A stretch of 64,000 nucleotides of DNA from positions 1 to 64,000 of the forward strand of contig DAOUQF010000002.1 in the NCBI GenBank assembly GCA_030625815.1, read 5' to 3'. The DNA comes from Eubacteriales bacterium. GTDB taxonomy: Bacteria; Bacillota; Clostridia; Tissierellales; GPF-1. Numbering within the stretch: the first letter of the stretch is position 1; each line of letters begins with the position of its first letter. Shown here one piece after another: positions 17,173 to 25,709 of the stretch. The position numbers were made by a program, and so were the translations under genes. The notes under the pieces were generated by a model, which was not told the origin of the DNA, did no database searches, and saw nothing but the letters and a program-made list of their open reading frames with translations.

Positions 17173-17220
17173 CACAGAAAGGACTCAAAGGAGTGTTAGC
17201 TTCTTTGAATCCTTTCTGTG
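17173..17220. repeat. Long imperfect inverted repeat between pseudogene and TAC module
   Basis: Arms 17173-17190 and 17203-17220 (CACAGAAAGGA...CAAAG with its near-perfect complement, two mismatches) around a 12-base centre. No T-run follows on either strand, so it is a poor intrinsic terminator, but it lies between convergent units and may still act as one. Confidence 0.6.
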
Positions 17221-17240
17221 ACGAAAGTTCATTATAGCGA

Positions 17241-17726
17241 TTAATCGCGAGTTGGCTCAGATTGGTTATTTGCGTCGATTGATTGTTTTGCTTTTCTTAA
17301 TCCAAAAACATTAATCATAGGAAAAGACAATGGAGGTGTGATTCCGGACATTAATGAAAAATTCATGATATGCGTTCGAGTTAATTGAGACAATGTAGCA
17401 ACGCCGTTTACTGTTAGCATGTCGTTGAATTGTTCATATTCAAAGACTCCAGGGTTGCCGATGAATATTGCTTCGAGTGTGCAAGTTAAAAAAATACTCT
17501 TTGATTCATTTTTCAGGGTTGCTATCTGTACGGTAAAATCGACAACACCAAAATGGTTGGGGTTTTCATCGGTTTGATCTGCGGGTTTGCTGAAAACGAT
17601 CTGATAATCAAAATCATAATCATATTCTGATAATTCGCTCACCTCATCCGGGAAACTGAAATCCATTTTGGTAACATGGTGATCGATAAATTGGAAATCA
17701 GCAAATACTTCCTTTAGATTGATCAT
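17241..17726 (-). CDS. SecB-like chaperone of a toxin-antitoxin-chaperone (TAC) module
   Basis: 161 residues with the beta-rich layout of SecB: alternating strands in the first two thirds, then the C-terminal helix-loop region THIMNFSLMSGITPPLSFPMINVFGL, whose Gly-x-x-Pro-Pro-Leu-x-x-Pro pattern is characteristic of SecB. It starts inside the antitoxin gene (ATGA overlap) and is last in a three-gene operon. In known TAC systems (for example M. tuberculosis Rv1955-Rv1957) the SecB-like protein folds and protects the antitoxin. Housekeeping SecB is absent from monoderm Firmicutes, so a dedicated chaperone for the linked antitoxin is the likely role. Confidence 0.8.
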   Translation of the reverse strand: MINLKEVFADFQFIDHHVTKMDFSFPDEVSELSEYDYDFDYQIVFSKPADQTDENPNHFGVVDFTVQIATLKNESKSIFLTCTLEAIFIGNPGVFEYEQFNDMLTVNGVATLSQLTRTHIMNFSLMSGITPPLSFPMINVFGLRKAKQSIDANNQSEPTRD

Positions 17727-18124
17727 GCGCTTGTTCCGATCTTTCGGTTAAACCCGAGCAAATTAATTTTCCCGCGCGTATTACTTTTTGACCAATGACT
17801 GGCTGCTGAAGAAATACGTTCAATAGCAGCGGAATTGGATTTTTCCTGAAAGGTAATTTTGAAGTCGAGATCTAATTTTTTCGCAATTTTCCAAAGCTGA
17901 GCAAGGCTTGGATTGTACTCGCCGCTTTCAAGCTTTGAAATCATGGCCTGGCTCACGTTGAGGATTTCGGCGAGTTGTTTTTGATTCATATTACGGTTAT
18001 TTCGATAGTCGAATAGTGTAATGGAGAAATTGTATAAGAGGTCATCGAGTTCAAAAAGCTCTTGAGTATCCTTGCTGGTATCATTAATCCAGTCAAAGGG
18101 ACTCTTTAAGATTGTATCGTTCAT
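17723..18124 (-). CDS. higA: HigA-like Xre-family antitoxin with C-terminal extension
   Basis: 133 residues. A helix-turn-helix of the Xre/Cro type lies at about residues 42-95 (MNQKQLAEILNVSQAMISKLE, then GEYNPSLAQLWKIAKKLDLDF). About 40 residues follow the helix-turn-helix (SSAASHWSKSNTRG...), longer than ordinary HigA; in TAC antitoxins this place holds the chaperone-addiction segment (ChAD) that makes folding depend on SecB. The ATG at 18124 has GGAGGAAC upstream and overlaps the toxin stop by four bases. It likely neutralises the upstream toxin and represses the operon through the palindrome at the promoter. Confidence 0.83.
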   Translation of the reverse strand: MNDTILKSPFDWINDTSKDTQELFELDDLLYNFSITLFDYRNNRNMNQKQLAEILNVSQAMISKLESGEYNPSLAQLWKIAKKLDLDFKITFQEKSNSAAIERISSAASHWSKSNTRGKINLLGFNRKIGTSA

Positions 18125-18528
18125 AATAGTTCCTCCTCAATTTCTTTGAATCTTTGTTTTGCTTCGGTTATTGCCGAAGCATAGTCGCTTGTTTTACGTT
18201 CGTGAAAACCACATAGGATAATTGCTGTTCGGTTATTGTGTAATTGGTAAAATTTAAAAATCAATCGAATGTTCAATTGTCCTTTTATTTTCATGGCATA
18301 TAAATCTGGTTCGCTTTTCAAGCTTTCAAACCAATCGGTTTTGTCGGTGCATCGAAAAAGGCGTTCTTCAAGAAATCGCAGTCTTTGCCGATATTGTCGA
18401 ATGAATCGACCCTTATAACCGCTTCTTTCAAGAAGTGATTCCAGGTCGGAACGGACTTGATAGTGTTCGTATATGATATTGCTGTGAAATTTTTCAGGAT
18501 AAAGAATCTTGCAAATGGGGTTGCTCAC
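18121..18528 (-). CDS. higB: HigB/RelE-superfamily toxin of the TAC module
   Basis: About 135 residues from GTG 18528 (143 if ATG 18552 were used). The C-terminal half has the RelE/HigB (Gp49-like) pattern: a strand pair ending IRLIFKFYQ, then AIILCGFHERKTSD and a final helix with AITEAKQRFKEIEEEL. Such toxins cleave mRNA at the ribosome. The toxin-first order is typical of HigBA. The ATG at 18552 lies inside a perfect -10 box, so transcription from that promoter would start after it; GTG 18528, with GAAGG upstream, is then the usable start. Confidence 0.8.
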   Translation of the reverse strand: MSNPICKILYPEKFHSNIIYEHYQVRSDLESLLERSGYKGRFIRQYRQRLRFLEERLFRCTDKTDWFESLKSEPDLYAMKIKGQLNIRLIFKFYQLHNNRTAIILCGFHERKTSDYASAITEAKQRFKEIEEELL

Positions 18529-18550
18529 AATATATATACCTTCTTTCGAC

Positions 18551-18579
18551 ATTATATAACCTATAAGTTATACAATCAA
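18551..18579 (-). promoter_or_regulatory. Promoter and palindromic operator of the TAC module
   Basis: On the minus strand TTGATT (18579-18574), a 17-base spacer and TATAAT (18556-18551). An 18-base near-palindrome TATAACCTATAAGTTATA (18555-18572; 16 of 18 positions symmetric) fills the spacer, fitting repression by the Xre-type antitoxin. Confidence 0.75.
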
Positions 18580-18607
18580 GGGATTTATGCTCATATATCC
18601 GAGTTGA

Positions 18608-19153
18608 TCAATGATTGAATTGTGTCACCAAGGATTGCGATAGGAACACGGCCATATCGCCCCGGGTTGCATTGGAGCGCATGGGAATTTTTACTCCGCC
18701 ATGGATATTCAAGTCGATGGCTTTTTGCACGTAATTATTCGGCCATGGAAGATTCGGATCAACCGTATCGCCATAACTAAGGGAGCGGACCAGCACGGTC
18801 ATAATCTCTCCGTACGTGATGGGGGCATCCGGTTGGAAGCTTTTATCGGGATAGCCGGAAATCAATCCGGCGGTATATGCCTTTTCAATATTCTCTTTCG
18901 CCCAATGTTTCGAGATATCCGTAAGGGGAGTATTAGAACCCTCTTGTTCTGGAAGCATGCGAACCATAAGGGTGGCAAACTCAGCTCTCGTAATGGTTCG
19001 ATCCAGTCCAAGATCTCCGCCGGGATAGCCGGTCAAAAGACCCATGGTGACCAAGGCGTTCGCAGCATCTTCCTGTGGAGTGGCGGCGAATGGGAATTGT
19101 ATGGTTAAAAGAAACAAAACCAAGTAAATAATCGTCTTCTTTATTATGCGCAT
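18608..19153 (-). CDS. Small secreted protein made of three SLH domains
   Basis: 181 residues: a signal peptide (about residues 1-24, ending PFAAT) followed by three S-layer homology repeats and nothing else. The repeats are recognisable at ITRAEFATLMVRML, the HWAKENIEKAYTAGLISGYPD block with ITYGEIMTVLVRSL, and NYVQKAIDLNIHGG with ATRGDMAVFLSQSL. SLH trimers bind pyruvylated secondary cell-wall polymer. With no effector domain it may be a wall-binding competitor or spacer. ATG 19153 has AAGGAGGG upstream. Divergent from the S41 protease. Confidence 0.88.
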   Translation of the reverse strand: MRIIKKTIIYLVLFLLTIQFPFAATPQEDAANALVTMGLLTGYPGGDLGLDRTITRAEFATLMVRMLPEQEGSNTPLTDISKHWAKENIEKAYTAGLISGYPDKSFQPDAPITYGEIMTVLVRSLSYGDTVDPNLPWPNNYVQKAIDLNIHGGVKIPMRSNATRGDMAVFLSQSLVTQFNH

Positions 19154-19216
19154 TTGATTACCCTCCTTTCCTTATTATAAAGGAAGAGAATTCAAGGAGG
19201 GGTGAAATTCAGAGAG

Positions 19217-19262
19217 TTAATAAAAATTTCATACGAAGAGATGCCACAAAGTAGGATATAAT
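19217..19262 (+). promoter_or_regulatory. Promoter region of the S41 protease
   Basis: Phased elements TTAATAA (19217) and TTCATAC (19228), then TATAAT at 19257-19262, 22 bases before the start codon. Confidence 0.5.
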
Positions 19263-19283
19263 GAAAATATTGAGGAGGTAAGG

Positions 19284-20726
19284 ATGATGAAAAGACAATT
19301 TGGGAAATGGACAACACTGGCAGTGATCCTCATTTTATTGGTGAATTTGATGAGCCCTGCATTTGCAACGGAGTCGCAGGTTGACGTGAATGCATATCGT
19401 TTAGGGAATGAATTGGATTACTTGATCAAATACATTCTGAACAATACGGTGAACGACGAGCTTACAAAAGAGGAACTGATTACTGCGGCGAAGAATGGAA
19501 TCTTCGAGATGGTTGATCAGCACAGTCACTACTACGACGCGGAGGGATTCAAAGGATTGAATGCTTCGACCTCAGGGAACTTTGGCGGAATTGGCGCCAT
19601 GGTAGAATTTACAGATGGCTTCTACCATGTGAAGGGATTTGTCGAAGAAAGTCCGGCAAAAGAAGCAGGGCTTCGGGTTGGCGACAAATTTATAGTCGTT
19701 AATGGAATTCCGCTTGAAGGCCTGCCAGCCAGCAAGGCGATCAGTCATATTCGCGGCGAGGTGGACTCGAATGCGCGTGTAGGCATTCTAAGGGGACAAA
19801 GCAATCAGGTTCAATATTACGAGATTGTTCGAAAACTGATTCATAGCAATCCGATCAGTTTGGTATTAGGGAAAGACAATGACAAGTTGGATGACGATAT
19901 GGCTTACTTGCGAATCTCGCAATTCAATGCCAATACCTTATTAAACATGGAGACAACTTTCGCGCAGTTTAAAGAAGAAGGGATCGAAAAAGTCATCTTT
20001 GATCTTCGCGATAACCCAGGCGGGTATTTGGATCAGGTGTTGGAAGTGTTGAAGATGCTTGTCACCAATGACGATCTGCTTCATGTTCAATACAAAGATA
20101 CCGCTAAAAACTTCCGTTCCGATTTGAAGACGGCGCCATTTGAAATTGCCGTGCTAGTCAACGAAAATAGCGCTTCAGCATCTGAGATCTTCGCGGGCGC
20201 GATTCAAGACACCAATACGGGTATTATTATAGGAGACAAAACCTATGGCAAGGGTAGTGTTCAGGGAATCTTCCCATTAACAAACAAGGAAGGCTTCAAG
20301 ATGACCATTGCCGAATACTTTACTCCGGATTGGCATAAGGTGGATGGCGTTGGCATTATGCCGGATATTGTGATTCCGCAAACCCTGCCAATGGAAACGT
20401 TGTTAGCGGATTTCCCAATGGCGAACGAACAGTCTACCATTAAGTATCTGCAAAAGAACAAGGCGGTTCATACAATAAAGGCGCAGCTTGCGTATTTGGG
20501 GTATGAAGTGGAGCCAAGCGATGACTTGTATAATAAGGAACTTGCCTACGTGATTCCGCAATTCCAACGAGATTTCAGAATCAATGTCACATATAATTTG
20601 GATCCGGAGACACAGGCGACGCTGAATGCCTTAACAATAGGCAATCAATCATACTATCGATATTTGGCAAAGAATCTCTATGAGGATGTTGCCTTTGATC
20701 GTGCAATTGAAGAATTGAGAAAATAG
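19284..20726 (+). CDS. C-terminal processing peptidase (S41 family)
   Basis: 480 residues: signal peptide or anchor (about 10-29), N-terminal helices, a PDZ domain (about 100-180, GGIGAMVEF and AGLRVGDKFIVVNG), and the S41 protease core. The catalytic dyad is visible: S298 in NSASASEIFAG and K323 in TYGKGSVQ, 25 residues apart as in the family. The last about 80 residues resemble a peptidoglycan-binding repeat (AQLAYLGYEV...FQRDF). It acts outside the membrane on C-terminal tails of exported proteins, plausibly surface proteins of the adjacent loci. Start is ATG 19284 or 19287. It is divergent from the small SLH gene. Confidence 0.93.
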   Translation: MMKRQFGKWTTLAVILILLVNLMSPAFATESQVDVNAYRLGNELDYLIKYILNNTVNDELTKEELITAAKNGIFEMVDQHSHYYDAEGFKGLNASTSGNFGGIGAMVEFTDGFYHVKGFVEESPAKEAGLRVGDKFIVVNGIPLEGLPASKAISHIRGEVDSNARVGILRGQSNQVQYYEIVRKLIHSNPISLVLGKDNDKLDDDMAYLRISQFNANTLLNMETTFAQFKEEGIEKVIFDLRDNPGGYLDQVLEVLKMLVTNDDLLHVQYKDTAKNFRSDLKTAPFEIAVLVNENSASASEIFAGAIQDTNTGIIIGDKTYGKGSVQGIFPLTNKEGFKMTIAEYFTPDWHKVDGVGIMPDIVIPQTLPMETLLADFPMANEQSTIKYLQKNKAVHTIKAQLAYLGYEVEPSDDLYNKELAYVIPQFQRDFRINVTYNLDPETQATLNALTIGNQSYYRYLAKNLYEDVAFDRAIEELRK

Positions 20727-20801
20727 AAATTGGCTATTGACGGTTTGTGCATCTTCCGATAAAATATGTAAGTTGTGGTTGATAGAAATAGGAGGAGATG
20801 A

Positions 20802-22400
<1,599 letters not shown>

Positions 22401-22418
22401 TTGAAGTAGGAAACCTTT

Positions 22419-22446
22419 AACAGCGGCTGAAAAGCCGCTGTTTTCA
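22419..22446 (+). terminator. Terminator of pyrG
   Basis: Ten-bp stem AACAGCGGCT / AGCCGCTGTT with a GAAA tetraloop, followed by TTTCAT. Confidence 0.85.
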
Positions 22447-22471
22447 TATTTCCAGACAATTCAACGGCGAA

Positions 22472-22526
22472 TGTAACAGAGAGTACACCCCGCTGTAACT
22501 TGGTTGTAATATGCCATAGGTATAAT
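22472..22526 (+). promoter_or_regulatory. Four 11-base-phased TGTAAC-type boxes and upstream promoter of the major S-layer gene
   Basis: TGTAAC (22472), GTACAC (22483), TGTAAC (22494) and TGTAAT (22505) are spaced exactly 11 bases. The last two fit the WalR/YycF box TGTWAH-N5-TGTWAH. A perfect TATAAT follows at 22521-22526, with only a weak -35 where the boxes lie. Confidence 0.65.
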
Positions 22527-22553
22527 GAATTTAGACACGGGGAAAGGGTTATT

Positions 22554-22613
22554 TTACAATCAGGTTACAAATGGTCCATATCCCTTGTGAACAAAATATG
22601 GAAACAGTATAAT
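22554..22613 (+). promoter_or_regulatory. Second promoter of the major S-layer gene with another direct repeat
   Basis: TTGTGA (22585-22590), 17-base spacer and TATAAT (22608-22613). Direct repeats TTACAA at 22554 and 22565 (11-base phase) precede it. Two promoters fit strong expression. Confidence 0.65.
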
Positions 22614-22678
22614 TAATCTTGGATAATTAAGTGGGATTCACTTGATTCAAACCAAAACTTTTAGGAGGAGATTATCAA

Positions 22679-25489
22679 ATGAAGAAATTATTAGCACTTC
22701 TTCTTGTGGTTGCGATGGTATGTGGCGCATTCATTCCAGCATTTGCTGCGACTGATGCAGAGCTAGCTGCCGAAGCAAAACTACAAGAACTTGGAATTCT
22801 GAACGACAATCGAGCTGATGATAGCTTGACTCGTGCAGAAATGGTTGTTTTACTTGCTCGTATGTTGGGTGAGGAAGCAGCAGCAAAAGACTTCCCTGTG
22901 GCACCATCTTTCGCAGACGCGACTGATCACTGGGCGGCAAACTACATCGCATGGGCTGAGTCTATGGCGTATGTAAACGGCATGGAAAATGCTGATGGAA
23001 CATTCTCGTTCCAACCTGACGCGGTTGTAACTCTACAACAATATCAGGCAGTTATTCTTCGTGCATTGGGTTACGAAGTAGCATGGGCTGACGTTCCTGC
23101 AAAAGCTGAAGAGTTGGGTCTTGTTGTTACAGCAGCCAACACAGAAGAGCTTAAGCGTGGCGAGACTTCAATCCTTACAGTTGCCGCTTTGGAAACTGAA
23201 ATGGCTGACGGATCTCAAACTTTGGCAGCGAAACTTGGCATGATTGCAGAATTGGCAATCGCATCTGCTGAGCAAACTAACACTGACGAATTTGTTGTAA
23301 CATTCAACCAAGCAGTAACTGAAGGAACTTTCTCAGTAGTGCGCGGTAAAGTGGCTACAGCTGTTGAAGAAGTTGAGTTTGACGGCGCGACTGCAACATT
23401 GACAATGGAAAGAGATATCCGCGACGGATTCGATTACACAATCGGATTTGGCGAATTGGAAGCTGTAGTTGCTGGACAAGATTCAGTAGTTACTTCAATC
23501 TCATTCCCTTACGACTATGCAAACATGGTTGCTTTCGATACACCGGAAGAGCTTGTTGTTTACTACAATGTTGAAGATCAATTCGGCAACGATGTGACTG
23601 AAGATAATTCTGTGACTTTCTATTCGATTGGTTTGTCCGGCGAAGGTCATACGGATGGTGAAGTTCACATTACAACAGAGAACGTATGGTTGCTAGGTAC
23701 TCCGATCGTTGTTAACGGCGTATACAATGATGGCGCAGGCGTTGTTGTAACAGCTGTTAAAACTTTCGAAATCGCTGGTCCTATCAAGTTGGCTGAATTG
23801 GCATTGGGCGCACCTATGAACTTAGGTGAAGAAACTGCTGACATCATGAAAGGTCAAGATTTCGAGGACGACGACGAAGCTGATTTCTACTGGGTTCTTC
23901 CTTTGACAGCATTGAATCAATACGGCGATCAAGTGCCAGCAGGTTACTTTGCTGAGGACTATTTCACTGATGTTGGTGTAGTAGCTGCTGATGTTGTTGA
24001 ATATGAAGATGCATTGTATGTTGTTCTTGCTGAAGATCTAGACGAAGAAGAAGACGAAAACACAACTGCTTTCGTTACTGTTATCGACTTGAACTCAGGC
24101 TTGAATGATTCTGTAACATTCGTAATTCCTAAATCTGGCGTTTCTGAATTCAAAGCAATCGGTCCTGTTGATGAAGTAATCGGTGGAGAGACTGCTGTTG
24201 TTGAATTCGAAGCATATGACTACTACGGAAACTTAGTAACTGACGCAGACGACATGGATGATGTAAATGTTGGAACTATGATAATTGCAGATGATGAAGA
24301 TTGGTCATTCGAAACAGATCCATTCACTGACGAAGTGACTTTGGAGTATAAAGCGGATGATAACTTCACTTCATACGCGAAGCCGGTATTCTTCACATTC
24401 ACTGTTGAAAACACTGCTTCTGTATCTCAATTGAACTTCAGCGTTTCTGAAAACCGACGTCCAATTGATATCCAAGGATTCGACGATACTGATCTTCTTT
24501 ATGCTGAAACAGCAGAAGGCGTGATCACTGTTGAAGATCTTATTTTCATCGACCAATACGGTGAAGACATGGATTATGATGATGTAATGGCATGCGAAGA
24601 CGACGACTACACTGTAGTAATCGATGACGAAGGTGCATCTTTCGCGGTTGTAACTACAACTGATGGCTCTGCTGATTACACTGCATACTTGCTTGATTCA
24701 GATGAAGACATCGAAGACGCAGTGGCTGAATTCGAATTCACTGTAGAAATTATCGACGTTGACGATATCGATGAGTACGTATTGAGTGAAATTCCAGCAA
24801 TGTATGCTGATGAAGACTTAACTACTACAGCAACTGTTGCAACTAAGTACACTGTTGAGCTTGAAGTAACTGGTGATTACAACGGTAAATCAGTTGTTCT
24901 TCCAACTCCTGAGCTTGATGTAGAAACTTATCCTTCTACAAACTTAGGTGAAACTGTAGATGGTTCTGCAATTCTTGCAGCGTTCGGTATTGAAGATGAT
25001 GAAGATGAAGATACTACAGCAGTAGTATTGGTATCTTACACAGTTACCGGAACTGGCGATGACGAAGCACGCGGCATCTTCGAGCGAACTGTTGAACTTT
25101 CTGGTGTTGCTCCTGCAGCTGAGACTCTTGAAGTTGTATTGAACGAAGAGGCAGAAGACGCTTCAATCTCTGGCAACGCTGTTGAGATTTTATCTACTAA
25201 GCTAGATACTATCGATGGCGATGTAATTGTTGCTGACGATGATCAAGACGAGCCAGATTTCTTCTACTTCGAAGCAACTGATCAATACGGCGTTGTAACT
25301 AATGAAGTTTACTCTTACTTCTACCTAGTAGAAACTGATGTAGAGACTTACAACACTTACAATGTACATGCTGACGGTACTTTGACTATTGATGGAACTA
25401 TGGTTGATGGCGACACTTTCAAAGTAACTGCTGTAACTGAATCTGGTTTGACTCAAACAATCGAAGTTAAGGTTGTTGTTGAAGACTAG
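22679..25489 (+). CDS. Major S-layer-type protein with N-terminal SLH domains
   Basis: 936 residues: signal peptide (about 1-24, FIPAFAAT), an SLH region to about residue 190, then a strongly acidic, strand-rich ectodomain. Five recurring modules each carry a DQYG-like signature (EDQFGND, NQYGDQV, YDYYGNL, IDQYGED, TDQYGVV). Codon use differs from the neighbours, with many ACT, GTT, GTA and CTT codons, as in very highly expressed genes. It has the strongest promoter region of the locus and a TTAGGAGGAG site. Most likely the main subunit of the surface layer; the other three paralogues would be minor or alternative subunits. Confidence 0.85.
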   Translation: MKKLLALLLVVAMVCGAFIPAFAATDAELAAEAKLQELGILNDNRADDSLTRAEMVVLLARMLGEEAAAKDFPVAPSFADATDHWAANYIAWAESMAYVNGMENADGTFSFQPDAVVTLQQYQAVILRALGYEVAWADVPAKAEELGLVVTAANTEELKRGETSILTVAALETEMADGSQTLAAKLGMIAELAIASAEQTNTDEFVVTFNQAVTEGTFSVVRGKVATAVEEVEFDGATATLTMERDIRDGFDYTIGFGELEAVVAGQDSVVTSISFPYDYANMVAFDTPEELVVYYNVEDQFGNDVTEDNSVTFYSIGLSGEGHTDGEVHITTENVWLLGTPIVVNGVYNDGAGVVVTAVKTFEIAGPIKLAELALGAPMNLGEETADIMKGQDFEDDDEADFYWVLPLTALNQYGDQVPAGYFAEDYFTDVGVVAADVVEYEDALYVVLAEDLDEEEDENTTAFVTVIDLNSGLNDSVTFVIPKSGVSEFKAIGPVDEVIGGETAVVEFEAYDYYGNLVTDADDMDDVNVGTMIIADDEDWSFETDPFTDEVTLEYKADDNFTSYAKPVFFTFTVENTASVSQLNFSVSENRRPIDIQGFDDTDLLYAETAEGVITVEDLIFIDQYGEDMDYDDVMACEDDDYTVVIDDEGASFAVVTTTDGSADYTAYLLDSDEDIEDAVAEFEFTVEIIDVDDIDEYVLSEIPAMYADEDLTTTATVATKYTVELEVTGDYNGKSVVLPTPELDVETYPSTNLGETVDGSAILAAFGIEDDEDEDTTAVVLVSYTVTGTGDDEARGIFERTVELSGVAPAAETLEVVLNEEAEDASISGNAVEILSTKLDTIDGDVIVADDDQDEPDFFYFEATDQYGVVTNEVYSYFYLVETDVETYNTYNVHADGTLTIDGTMVDGDTFKVTAVTESGLTQTIEVKVVVED

Positions 25490-25502
25490 TTAGTAAATTG
25501 AA

Positions 25503-25534
25503 AGAAGACCTCTTAAGAGGTCTTCTTTTTTTTG
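25503..25534 (+). terminator. Terminator of the major S-layer gene
   Basis: Perfect stem AGAAGACCTC / GAGGTCTTCT with TTAA loop and a long T-run. Confidence 0.92.
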
Positions 25535-25589
25535 CGAATTTTTATTTACGAATGAATGAAACTTTTATTGAGGGTTCTCCGTCTAATTC

Positions 25590-25611
25590 TTAAACCCGGC
25601 TTAAAAGTATG
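25590..25611 (+). promoter_or_regulatory. Direct repeat upstream of the second SLH gene
   Basis: TTAAACC (25590) and TTAAAAG (25601) in 11-base phase, about 30 bases upstream of the -35 box. Confidence 0.45.
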
Positions 25612-25640
25612 TCTTTTTTATGAAAAAAAAGGGAATCGCA

Positions 25641-25683
25641 TTGATTAAGTTTTAGCTAGCAGGTACAATAATACTAGCTAAAA
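25641..25683 (+). promoter_or_regulatory. Promoter of the second SLH gene within an inverted repeat
   Basis: TTGATT (25641-25646), 17-base spacer, TACAAT (25664-25669). Perfect 10-base arms TTTTAGCTAG (25650-25659) and CTAGCTAAAA (25674-25683) flank the -10, a good operator candidate. Confidence 0.65.
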
Positions 25684-25709
25684 GGCAAGAACAAGAAGGA
25701 GGATTTAAG

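Noticed and set aside
16556-17240. Insertion sequence or phage remnant beside the TAC module
   Set aside because: No transposase or integrase fragments; the stretch aligns with prepilin D in broken frames.
17241-17726. Housekeeping SecB
   Set aside because: It is translationally coupled to a toxin-antitoxin pair and no diderm export context is seen.
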